Positions 1 to 4,941 are shown, counted from the stretch's first letter. The stretch: DNA of 5,171 nucleotides from an archaeon (GCA_030616665.1 JAUWWX010000079.1:1-5171); one strand, 5' to 3'. Program-made: numbers and translations. Notes: generated by a model not told the origin, from the sequence alone.

Positions 1-40
1 CTGCTGCTGAAATTCCAATGCCTTGCAGGATAACCTGCAT
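1..40 (-). CDS. N-terminal fragment of an unidentified protein, cut by the window edge
   Basis: An ATG on the minus strand at 40-38 opens a reading frame of 13 codons that reaches the window edge (MQVILQGIGISAA...). A Shine-Dalgarno-like GAGGT at about 48-52 lies 7 bases before it. The purA stop is about 70 bases upstream on the same strand, so the gene may be co-transcribed with purA or separated from it by the T-rich element between them. The frame stays open further upstream, to a stop at 134-136, but has no ATG, GTG or TTG there. Too little is visible to name a function. That it is a real gene is an inference from the start, the ribosome site and the strand shared with purA. Confidence 0.4.
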   Translation of the reverse strand, partial: MQVILQGIGISAA

Positions 41-44
41 TGGA
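14..44. repeat. Inverted repeat covering the start codon of the left-edge gene
   Basis: Arms TCCAATGC (14-21) and GCATTGGA (37-44) are perfect 8-base complements. A second, overlapping pair, TGCAGG (24-29) and CCTGCA (34-39), lies inside. The ATG of the putative left-edge gene is in one arm, so the mRNA could hide its start codon in a hairpin. Seen directly in sequence; a regulatory role is only inferred. Confidence 0.4.
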
Positions 45-84
45 GAAACCTCAATTTGGTTTGTTACGGCTGAAAGCTCTACTG

Positions 85-100
85 CCTCAGAAAAAAGAGG
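85..100 (-). terminator. Possible T-run terminator after purA
   Basis: Reading the minus strand, six consecutive T (96-91) begin 15 bases after the purA stop. They are flanked by a short CCTC/GAGG inverted repeat. Archaeal RNA polymerase terminates at T-runs without needing a strong hairpin. The run is short, so this may be weak or leaky. Confidence 0.3.
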
Positions 101-111
101 GAATCCAGCGC

Positions 112-1371
112 CTAGCGCAGTATGGTTTCCTCCCTACCTGGGCCCACAGAAACAATTTTTGCCCCAACGCCAAGCCTTTCTTCAACAAAGCCAACGTAAT
201 CCCTTGCCTCCTGTTGCAGCTGCCCAAATTCTGTTTCAGTTCCCTGGACTTCAAACCCTGGCAGCTTTTCAAACACTGGCTTGCATTGCCCTAACCTCCC
301 CAAGTCAGCCGGAACCTCCTCAATGGTTTTTCCATTATATTCGTACGCCGTGCAAACCTTCACTTCCTTCAGCCCTGACAAGACATCAAGCTTTGTCAGG
401 GCAATCTCAGTAAAGCCGTTTAACCTCAGGGCTGTCTTTATCAGAACAAGGTCAAGCCATCCAATGCGCCTTGGCCTTCCAGTTGTCGTGCCAAACTCCT
501 TGCCTTTTTCCCTTATCCTGTCAGCAAGCTCGCCATGCAATTCTGTAACAAATGGTCCAGAACCAACCCTTGTAGTGTAAGCCTTCACTATCCCAATCAC
601 CCTGTCAATTCTCTGTACGCCGATTCCAACACCGGTAAAAACCGCGCCGGCAATTGGATGGCTGCTCGTAACAAAAGGGTATGTCCCAAAATCGTTGTCA
701 AGGAAAGTTCCCTGCGCGCCCTCAAACAAAACATTTTTCCCAGCTTTCAAGGCATTGCTTACCTGTAATGAGACATCACCCAAATATTTTGCAAATCCCT
801 TTCCCAAAGAATCATACAGTGAAAGGATTTCTTCCTTTCCTTGTTGCATTTCGCTGCCATAAACCTGTTTCAAAAGCCTTTCCTTTTCCGGAAACAATTC
901 TTCAACCCTCTGCCTAAGCCTTTCACTTTCCACTAACTCGCAGAACCTAATGCCAGTCCTGCTTGCCCTGTCTGCATAGCATGGTCCAATTCCCCTGCCG
1001 GTTGTCCCAATCTTGGCCTTGCCCTTTGCAGTTTCCTTCGCACCATCCAAAGCATTGTGCCACGGCATTACTATCTGTGTTCTGGGGTCAATTGCCAATG
1101 ATAGCTCTTTTCCTTCAAGCTGCTCTAACTCCTTGAGCAAAACCCTTGGGTCCAAGGCAACTCCCGCAGCAACAAGGCACTGCTTGCCCTGCAATGCCCC
1201 TGATGGCATCAAATGAAACTTGTATTTCTTGCCCTCAACCACAACTGTATGGCCAGCATTGTTGCCGCCGTTGAACCTAACAACCAATTCTGCGTTGCGA
1301 GCAAGCAAATCAACTACCTTGCCCTTGCCCTCGTCTCCAAACTGACTCCCTACAACAACCGTGGAAGGCAT
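112..1371 (-). CDS. purA: Adenylosuccinate synthetase
   Basis: Joins IMP and aspartate, using GTP, to make adenylosuccinate, the first committed step from IMP to AMP; cytosolic. The product is 419 residues. Family signatures appear in order: GDEGKGK (12-18, containing catalytic D13), NGGNNAGHT (34-42, containing catalytic H41, the same numbering as the E. coli enzyme), IGTTGRGIGP (121-130), FEGAQGT (216-222), SHP (237-239), RVGSGPF (268-274), GTTTGRPRR (294-302), TKLD (326-329) and SVGPGRE (408-414). This is the long form; some archaea (Thermococcales, Methanococcales) have a form near 340 residues. I chose the ATG at 1371 because the protein then starts at the usual MPxTVVVG, and a GGAGTGAG ribosome site lies 9 bases upstream. 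A longer frame to 1410 would start inside the TATA-like box and add a non-conserved stretch. Divergent from guaB. All key residues are intact. Confidence 0.97.
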   Translation of the reverse strand: MPSTVVVGSQFGDEGKGKVVDLLARNAELVVRFNGGNNAGHTVVVEGKKYKFHLMPSGALQGKQCLVAAGVALDPRVLLKELEQLEGKELSLAIDPRTQIVMPWHNALDGAKETAKGKAKIGTTGRGIGPCYADRASRTGIRFCELVESERLRQRVEELFPEKERLLKQVYGSEMQQGKEEILSLYDSLGKGFAKYLGDVSLQVSNALKAGKNVLFEGAQGTFLDNDFGTYPFVTSSHPIAGAVFTGVGIGVQRIDRVIGIVKAYTTRVGSGPFVTELHGELADRIREKGKEFGTTTGRPRRIGWLDLVLIKTALRLNGFTEIALTKLDVLSGLKEVKVCTAYEYNGKTIEEVPADLGRLGQCKPVFEKLPGFEVQGTETEFGQLQQEARDYVGFVEERLGVGAKIVSVGPGREETILR

Positions 1372-1380
1372 ATAAAAAAG

Positions 1381-1388
1381 CTCACTCC
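1381..1388 (-). promoter_or_regulatory. Ribosome binding site of purA
   Basis: On the minus strand GGAGTGAG lies 9 bases before the ATG at 1371 and resembles the archaeal consensus GGAGGTGA. This decides the start in favour of 1371 over the in-frame codon at 1410. Confidence 0.6.
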
Positions 1389-1409
1389 AAAAAAACGGAA
1401 TGTGGAGCA

Positions 1410-1419
1410 TTTTTTAAAA
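1410..1419 (-). promoter_or_regulatory. TATA-like box for purA
   Basis: TTTTAAAAAA on the minus strand is centred about 44 bases before the purA ATG. Initiation about 26 bases downstream would fall near 1389 and give a leader of roughly 18 bases holding the GGAGTGAG ribosome site. Confidence 0.5.
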
Positions 1420-1437
1420 CCCCCTCCCAAAAAAGCC

Positions 1438-1445
1438 TTTTTAAA
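1438..1445 (+). promoter_or_regulatory. TATA-like box for guaB, fits a leaderless mRNA
   Basis: TTTTTAAA is centred about 27 bases before the ATG at 1469, the distance expected between an archaeal TATA box and a transcription start. The mRNA would then begin at or next to the start codon. No Shine-Dalgarno motif precedes 1469, which agrees with leaderless translation. Confidence 0.5.
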
Positions 1446-1468
1446 CCATTTCGGTGAATCAAAATGAT

Positions 1469-2929
1469 ATGGTTGGAAAAAGTAGTTTGCAGGGAAAAGA
1501 AGTCCTTGCCTTTGACGATATCCTGCTTCTGCCTGCCGAAAGCGCTGTTTTGCCAAAGGAAGCAGATTTGAAAACACGTTTTTCAAAAAACCTTGCTATA
1601 AACATTCCGCTGGTTTCAGCGGCAATGGACACAGTTACCGAATCAAAGACCGCGGTTGCCATCGCAAGAGAGGGCGGCCTGGGAGTAATACACAAAAACT
1701 TCAATATAGAAGAGCAGGCTGCCGAAGTCAGAAAGGTCAAGAGAAGCGAGTTTCTAATAGTGAGTAACCCTGTCTGCATCAGTCCTGAGGACACGCTGCA
1801 AAAGGTTTTTGAGTTGAGGAAAACCCACGGCATTGGCAGTTTCCCTGTTGTTAGGCAGAAAAAGCTTGTTGGAATCCTTACGAAGCGTGACCTGATGTTC
1901 CAGGCCAGTTCAGCCAAAAAGGTAAAGGACTTAATGACGAGGAAGGTTGTAAGCATCGACCATGAGCCAATGGTCGACGAAGCCAAGCAAATTTTGCATC
2001 AGCACAGGATTGAAAAGCTGCCCATAGTAGACAAACAGGGCTGCTTGACTGGAATGCTTACGGCAACAGACATAAGGAAGCAGCTCCGCTTTCCAAACGC
2101 AGCAAAGGACAAGAAGGGAAGGCTTTTGGTTGGCGCTGCAGTTGGCGTCAAAGACGAGGCAAGGATAAAAAAGCTTATTGAGGCAAATGTTGATGTTATT
2201 GTTATTGATACTGCGCACGGCCACAGCAAGGGAGTGCTTGACGCTGTTAAAAAGTACAAAAAGCAATTTGATGTGCAGCTTGTTGCAGGAAATGTTGCAA
2301 CACCTGAAGCGGTTCACGGCCTTGCGGCTGCTGGAGCCGACGCAGTAAAGGTCGGGCTAGGGCCAGGTGCAATCTGCACCACCAGAATTATAAGTGGTGT
2401 TGGCGTGCCACAATTCACTGCAATAGCTGAATGCAGCAAGGCAGCTGAAAAGTACAACATTCCAATTATTGCCGACGGCGGCATAAGATACAGCGGCGAC
2501 ATAGTAAAGGCATTGGCTGCAGGCGCTTCAAGCGTGATGCTTGGCAGTCTGTTTGCTGGCTGTGAGGAGACGCCTGGCAGAACAATTTTCCTGTACAACC
2601 GCAAATTTAAACAGTACAGGGGAATGGGCAGCTTGGGTGCGATGCAGAGAGGCAGCAAGGAAAGGTATTTCCAAGACAGTGTGCTCGAGTCAAGCAAGCT
2701 TGTTCCAGAGGGCGTTGAAGGCATTGTTCCATACAAGGGAATGGTAAGCGAACTTATTTTCCAGCTGCTTGGCGGCCTCCGGAGTGGAATGGGTCTGGTT
2801 GGAGCCAAGGACATCGAAACCCTGAGAACCAAGACCAGCTGGTCTAAAATCACGGCAGCAGGCGTCAAGGAAAGCCATCCCCACGGCGTAACAATTACAG
2901 AGGAAAGCCCCAACTATTCTGGAAGATAG
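1469..2929 (+). CDS. guaB: IMP dehydrogenase with two CBS domains
   Basis: Oxidises IMP to XMP with NAD+, the committed and usually rate-limiting step toward GMP; cytosolic, normally a tetramer. The product is 486 residues from the ATG at 1469. An N-terminal barrel segment (AFDDILL, then PLVSAAMDTV) is followed by two CBS repeats (about 93-150 and 156-208), which in this family bind adenine or guanine nucleotides and tune activity. The barrel then resumes with DTAHGHS (from D247), GNVATPEA, the active-site loop GPGAICTTR with catalytic C303, ADGGIR, GMGSLGAM and the flap dyad R399-Y400. No key residue is missing. An in-frame GTG at 1454 would add five residues, but it is only about 12 bases from the TATA-like box, so I prefer 1469. 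The gene is divergent from purA, and the next gene begins 4 bases after its stop. Confidence 0.97.
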   Translation: MVGKSSLQGKEVLAFDDILLLPAESAVLPKEADLKTRFSKNLAINIPLVSAAMDTVTESKTAVAIAREGGLGVIHKNFNIEEQAAEVRKVKRSEFLIVSNPVCISPEDTLQKVFELRKTHGIGSFPVVRQKKLVGILTKRDLMFQASSAKKVKDLMTRKVVSIDHEPMVDEAKQILHQHRIEKLPIVDKQGCLTGMLTATDIRKQLRFPNAAKDKKGRLLVGAAVGVKDEARIKKLIEANVDVIVIDTAHGHSKGVLDAVKKYKKQFDVQLVAGNVATPEAVHGLAAAGADAVKVGLGPGAICTTRIISGVGVPQFTAIAECSKAAEKYNIPIIADGGIRYSGDIVKALAAGASSVMLGSLFAGCEETPGRTIFLYNRKFKQYRGMGSLGAMQRGSKERYFQDSVLESSKLVPEGVEGIVPYKGMVSELIFQLLGGLRSGMGLVGAKDIETLRTKTSWSKITAAGVKESHPHGVTITEESPNYSGR

Positions 2930-2933
2930 TGCA

Positions 2934-3602
2934 ATGCCTGAAAAAGCCCTTTTCACTTGGAGCGGTGGCAAGGACAGCGCCATTGCCCTTCACCAAACAC
3001 TGCAGTCAGGGCACTATGACATTCAGGCCCTGCTTACAACTGTTACTGCAGGCTATGACAGAATCAGCATGCATGGCGTGAAAACAGAGCTTCTTGAACA
3101 GCAGGCCAATTCCATTGGAATTCCCCTTGAAAAGGTTTTCATCTCAAAGAAGTCCAGCAACGAAGAATATGAGGAAAAAATGCGGGAAACCCTGCTCGGC
3201 TTTAAAGAACAGGGCGTTGCCTCGGTGCTTTTTGGCGACATCCTTTTGGATGATGTGAAAAAATACAGGGAAAAAAAGCTTTCATTGATTGGATTGAAGG
3301 CTGCTTTTCCATTGTGGAAAAAGAATACCAGCAAACTCGCCAACAAGTTCATTGGTTTGGGCTTCAAGGCAATTGTTACCTGTGTTGACTCAAAAGCTCT
3401 TGGCAAAGAATTTGTTGGCAGGCCATTTGACAAAGACTTTCTGTCAGACCTTCCCAAAAACATTGACCCCTGCGGGGAAAACGGCGAGTTTCACTCATTT
3501 GTATTCGGGGGGCCGATTTTCAAAAAAGAAGTCAAGTTCAAAAAAGGCAAAGTTGTCCTAAGGGAAAAGCGCTTCTACTACTGTGATTTGCTGCCTCTCT
3601 AG
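2934..3602 (+). CDS. PP-loop ATPase of the DUF71/COG2102 family (Dph6-like; probably the non-Dph6 subgroup)
   Basis: A 222-residue member of the adenine-nucleotide alpha-hydrolase superfamily. It has the PP-loop SGGKDS at 10-15, which in this fold binds ATP and activates a substrate as an adenylate. Further family motifs are YDRISMHGV (41-49), SNEEYE (75-80), FGDILLDDVKKYRE (100-113), FPLW (125-128) and DPCGENGEFHSFVF (178-191). Annotation pipelines usually call such proteins diphthine-ammonia ligase (Dph6), which amidates diphthine on elongation factor 2. However, as I recall the family, true archaeal/eukaryotic Dph6 carries GEGGEFET at the C-terminal motif. The GENGEFH form and the YDRxSMHGV block belong to the mostly bacterial subgroup for which a cobalamin-salvage role was proposed. 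The usual FDGP after the motif is FGGP here. The 4-base gap from guaB implies one operon and coupled translation. Family assignment is firm; substrate is unknown. Confidence 0.88.
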   Translation: MPEKALFTWSGGKDSAIALHQTLQSGHYDIQALLTTVTAGYDRISMHGVKTELLEQQANSIGIPLEKVFISKKSSNEEYEEKMRETLLGFKEQGVASVLFGDILLDDVKKYREKKLSLIGLKAAFPLWKKNTSKLANKFIGLGFKAIVTCVDSKALGKEFVGRPFDKDFLSDLPKNIDPCGENGEFHSFVFGGPIFKKEVKFKKGKVVLREKRFYYCDLLPL

Positions 3603-3669
3603 CCGTTGATTGCACGGGAGCGGATTCGAACCGCTGAACGCACTAAGCGACAGGATCCCTCAAAACTTT

Positions 3670-3688
3670 GCAATTGCGAAGCAATTGC
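3670..3688. repeat. Perfect hairpin 1 in the tRNA intron, GCGAAGC apex
   Basis: Plus-strand arms GCAATTGC (3670-3677 and 3681-3688) flank a GAA triloop. The apex GCGAAGC is known as an unusually stable DNA mini-hairpin. In the pre-tRNA the loop reads UUC. Confidence 0.8.
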
Positions 3689-3690
3689 CT

Positions 3691-3707
3691 GCCCTGCGAA
3701 GCAGGGC
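3691..3707. repeat. Perfect hairpin 2 in the tRNA intron, GCGAAGC apex
   Basis: Plus-strand arms GCCCTGC (3691-3697) and GCAGGGC (3701-3707) flank GAA. It starts two bases after hairpin 1 and shares the same seven-base apex, although the outer stem sequences differ. Confidence 0.8.
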
Positions 3708-3730
3708 GGTTCTTTTGCAAACTTTTCTTT
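3691..3730 (+). terminator. Possible terminator of the guaB-DUF71 transcript, inside the antisense of the tRNA intron
   Basis: No T-run lies between the DUF71 ATPase stop (3602) and the tRNA gene. The first candidates on the plus strand are GC hairpin 2 and the T-rich tracts after it (3710-3716 and 3723-3730). If used, the convergent mRNA would end within the antisense of the tRNA intron. Inference only. Confidence 0.22.
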
Positions 3731-3814
3731 CTAAGAAAAATTTTCTTGAGTCCTGCGGGTTTGACCACTTCCCTACCCGTGCATGTTTCAATAAGTAATT
3801 TAAAGAATGCCAAT

Positions 3815-3822
3815 TTATTTAA
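3815..3822 (-). promoter_or_regulatory. TATA-like box of the tRNA-Leu gene
   Basis: TTAAATAA on the minus strand is centred about 37 bases upstream of the tRNA 5' end. That would start transcription about 10 bases ahead of the mature end, leaving a short leader for RNase P. A second A/T box at 3798-3805 is too close to the gene. Confidence 0.45.
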
Positions 3823-3844
3823 GTTTTCGTCTTTTTGGAAAACT
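3822..3844 (-). terminator. Hairpin with T-run at the end of the beta-barrel protein gene
   Basis: AGTTTTC (3822-3828) and GAAAACT (3838-3844) are perfect 7-base inverted repeats around a 9-base loop. They overlap the TAG stop of the minus-strand gene ending at 3843. On the minus strand the arm contributes TTTT straight after the stop. The element abuts the tRNA TATA-like box. A terminator role is inferred. Confidence 0.35.
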
Positions 3845-4214
3845 AGAATAGCAGCGTATCACCAATTCTTATGATTGGCTGTTTTCCCTTTTCTGCCTTG
3901 AGAAAGAGAGCCCCCATCTGCCCTTCCTTTATCAAGCCAGTGCTTTTGCCTTCAACCTGGATGTCGTGAACGACAAGCTTTTTGCCCTTCAGTCCGACCT
4001 TGTCCTTTTTCCTAATGGTTGCGTATGCCTCACCCTGCACCATAAGGCTGTCGTGCACGTGGAAGATTCCCAAGACAATGAAGCCACGTCCTCCTGCAAT
4101 CGCTTCCTCTTTTACCCTGGCTTCCCTTTTGCCTCTGCTTGCATCAGGAATGCATATTCCAAGCGAATGCCTTTTGCCCTCGCTTTTTTGCCAAAGCTGC
4201 TGAAGCAAACCCAT
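3843..4214 (-). CDS. Small protein resembling the beta-barrel domain II of translational GTPases
   Basis: A 123-residue soluble protein with no GTPase motifs, signal peptide or membrane segment. After a charged lead of about 40 residues, the region 45-123 shows the pattern of the elongation-factor domain II barrel: hydrophobic strands FIVLGIFHV (45-53) and LMVQGEA (57-63), a KKDKVGLKGKKLVVHDIQV block (69-87), then IKEGQMGALFL (95-105) and a closing IRIGDTLLF (115-123). These parallel the 'G..V..I', 'G..GALFL' and 'I..GD.L' positions of EF-Tu/EF-1A domain II. I do not recognise a named family, and this similarity is by eye. A GTG at 4220 directly follows an in-frame stop. I prefer the ATG at 4214, which has GGGG 9 bases upstream. 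The gene is divergent from the membrane-protein gene to its right. Coding potential is solid; function is unproven. Confidence 0.8.
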   Translation of the reverse strand: MGLLQQLWQKSEGKRHSLGICIPDASRGKREARVKEEAIAGGRGFIVLGIFHVHDSLMVQGEAYATIRKKDKVGLKGKKLVVHDIQVEGKSTGLIKEGQMGALFLKAEKGKQPIIRIGDTLLF

Positions 4215-4223
4215 TGTCACTTA

Positions 4224-4258
4224 CCCCTTAACTATGTTTCCTCCAAAAAGATTATAAA
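4224..4258 (-). promoter_or_regulatory. Promoter and ribosome site of the beta-barrel protein gene
   Basis: On the minus strand a TATA-like TTTATAAT (4258-4251) would place initiation near 4229. An AAGGGG ribosome site (4229-4224) lies 9 bases before the ATG at 4214. A GGAGG at about 4239-4243 is too far from any start codon to be the ribosome site. Confidence 0.45.
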
Positions 4259-4303
4259 AACTTTTTTTGCTCCATTTCCTGCCTGAAAACGCCACCAAAA
4301 GAA

Positions 4304-4311
4304 TTAAATAA
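4304..4311 (+). promoter_or_regulatory. TATA-like box of the membrane protein gene
   Basis: TTAAATAA is centred about 28 bases before the ATG at 4336. That fits a leaderless or nearly leaderless mRNA and argues against the upstream in-frame TTG at 4312, which lies right at the box. Confidence 0.5.
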
Positions 4312-4335
4312 TTGGTTATTTCTCTTATTACTGCA

Positions 4336-4857
4336 ATGAATGCAGCGGTTTACTGGAGAAGTGCCCTGGGCCTTTTCTGGAGCTTCATGTTCTTCGTTCT
4401 ATTGGCCCTGGTTATCAGCATCAGCTACCTTGGCTCAATTGCCTTTTATCCCTATGCCATTTTCATGAGTGCAATCCTGATTCTTTTCCTGACAGCATTC
4501 CTGTTATTTGACAAGAGAATCAAGGCAGGGCTTTACATGTGCCTGATTTTGTCATCCTTGTTTGTTTTCAACCAGGTTCTTACCCTTTACTTCCTCTTCG
4601 TGCAGCCTTCAGGCATTCTGCCAATGGAAATGATTGGGCTTTTGGGGGAGGAGGCCGCTCTCTTTCCGCTGCTTGTTTCCAGCCTGCTGCTTTTGTGGGG
4701 CCTTTTCCTCCTCCTTTCTACGTGGAAAAGCAAGCCGGTCTTTGAAAAAGAGCGAAGCCAAGAGCAATTGAGGTGGCTGATTCAACTAAGAAGAGAAAAA
4801 GTGTCGCCAGCGAAGGCAATAGCCAAAGCAAAGCAAGCTACCTTGAAGAAACCGTGA
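4336..4857 (+). CDS. Four-helix integral membrane protein of unknown function
   Basis: A 173-residue protein dominated by four predicted membrane segments at about residues 11-33, 36-58, 64-88 and 107-130. Short loops join the helices: DKRIK at 59-63 is a basic loop, likely on the cytoplasmic side, and 89-106 carries acidic residues. A soluble, strongly basic tail of about 43 residues (131-173) with many K and R follows and, by the positive-inside rule, is cytoplasmic. No catalytic or transport motif is visible and I do not recognise the family. The in-frame TTG at 4312 is rejected in favour of the ATG at 4336 because of the TATA spacing. The gene is transcribed away from the beta-barrel protein gene, with a 121-base gap between the two starts. 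That it is a real gene is well supported by its length and consistent membrane pattern. Confidence 0.8.
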   Translation: MNAAVYWRSALGLFWSFMFFVLLALVISISYLGSIAFYPYAIFMSAILILFLTAFLLFDKRIKAGLYMCLILSSLFVFNQVLTLYFLFVQPSGILPMEMIGLLGEEAALFPLLVSSLLLLWGLFLLLSTWKSKPVFEKERSQEQLRWLIQLRREKVSPAKAIAKAKQATLKKP

Positions 4858-4907
4858 AGCAACAGGCAACCTTTTGAAATACTTTGCAATCGAGACCCCT
4901 TTTCTCC

Positions 4908-4924
4908 ATTGTTTCCGAAACAAT
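4908..4924. promoter_or_regulatory. Perfect 17-bp palindrome, possible operator
   Basis: ATTGTTTC (4908-4915), one central C, then GAAACAAT (4917-4924). It overlaps the upstream edge of a TATA-like ATAAAATA (4923-4930), and no T-run follows on either strand, so an operator fits better than a terminator. The regulated gene would be the basic protein starting at 4989. Confidence 0.4.
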
Positions 4925-4941
4925 AAAATAGTAGCTTAAAC
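4923..4941 (+). promoter_or_regulatory. Candidate TATA boxes for the right-edge gene
   Basis: Two A/T boxes are present: ATAAAATA (4923-4930) and CTTAAACA (about 4935-4942). They would start transcription near 4953 or 4964, giving leaders of roughly 25-36 bases that contain the GGAG ribosome site. The TTTTTTTAA run at 4968-4976 is too close to the ATG to be the promoter. The rest of the 131-base gap after the membrane gene holds only short T-runs. Confidence 0.35.

Larger units (their letters stand above)
1372..1468. promoter_or_regulatory. Shared divergent promoter region of purA and guaB
   Basis: This 97-base gap drives both genes outward. It contains two similar A/T boxes, TTTTTAAAAC at 1411-1420 and TTTTTAAACC at 1438-1447, spaced 27 bases apart as direct repeats. 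One fits purA and the other guaB. A C/A-rich stretch separates them. I see no clear symmetric operator. Close spacing means initiation complexes on the two sides could interfere, which is inference. Confidence 0.6.
3657..3744 (-). other. tRNA intron at position 37/38 with canonical bulge-helix-bulge
   Basis: The junctions fold as the archaeal splicing endonuclease expects. Exon bases 32-35 (CTCA) pair with TGAG near the intron 3' end to give the 4-bp central helix. The 5' bulge is A-G|A and the 3' bulge G-G|A, each 3 nt. Beyond the 5' bulge AAATTTT pairs with AAAGTTT (one T-G wobble). The 88-nt interior holds two strong hairpins and a weaker one (TTTCTT/AAGAAA, 3724-3738). No box C/D motifs and no protein frame are visible in it. 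Confidence 0.88.
3611..3782 (-). tRNA. tRNA-Leu (anticodon CAA) with an 88-nt intron
   Basis: On the minus strand the acceptor GCACGGG (3782-3776) pairs with CCCGTGC, followed by discriminator A (3611). CCA is not encoded. The D stem is GGG/CCC, the anticodon stem CAGGA/TCCTG, and the T arm AGCGG-TTCGAAT-CCGCT. A variable arm with stem CGC/GCG marks class II. The anticodon loop reads C-T-CAA-G-A, giving CAA (reads UUG). Class II arm, A73 and CAA together identify leucine rather than serine. Exons are 3782-3745 (38 nt) and 3656-3611 (46 nt), giving 84 nt mature. The gene ends 8 bases from the stop of the convergent upstream CDS. Confidence 0.93.

Noticed and set aside
112..1371. Lateral transfer of purA from bacteria because of its long form
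   Set aside because: Full-length adenylosuccinate synthetases also occur in several archaeal groups, so length alone does not show transfer; a tree would be needed.
1372..1410. N-terminal extension of purA to an upstream in-frame start
   Set aside because: It would place the start inside the TATA-like box and add a non-conserved segment before the normal MPxTVVVG beginning.
1459..1986. Long minus-strand open frame (about 175 codons) over the 5' half of guaB
   Set aside because: Antisense to a certain gene; no ribosome site or promoter and no recognisable domain.
2314..2913. Long open frame on the minus strand (about 199 codons) opposite guaB
   Set aside because: It lies entirely within guaB, whose plus-strand product matches IMP dehydrogenase throughout. 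The antisense frame is serine/proline/leucine rich, as expected for a shadow.
3670..3707. The two hairpins as a CRISPR repeat pair or transposon ends
   Set aside because: The units differ in stem sequence, lie only two bases apart, have no spacers, flanking duplications or associated genes, and fall exactly within a spliceable intron.
3657..3744. C/D-box guide RNA within the tRNA intron
   Set aside because: No box C and box D pair can be found in the 88 nt.
3611..3782. tRNA-Ser as an alternative for the class II tRNA
   Set aside because: The anticodon is CAA and the discriminator is A, both leucine features. Serine would need a serine anticodon and normally G73.
3610..3874. Two small plus-strand frames across the tRNA region
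   Set aside because: They are read through the antisense of the tRNA exons and intron, so they are not credible genes.
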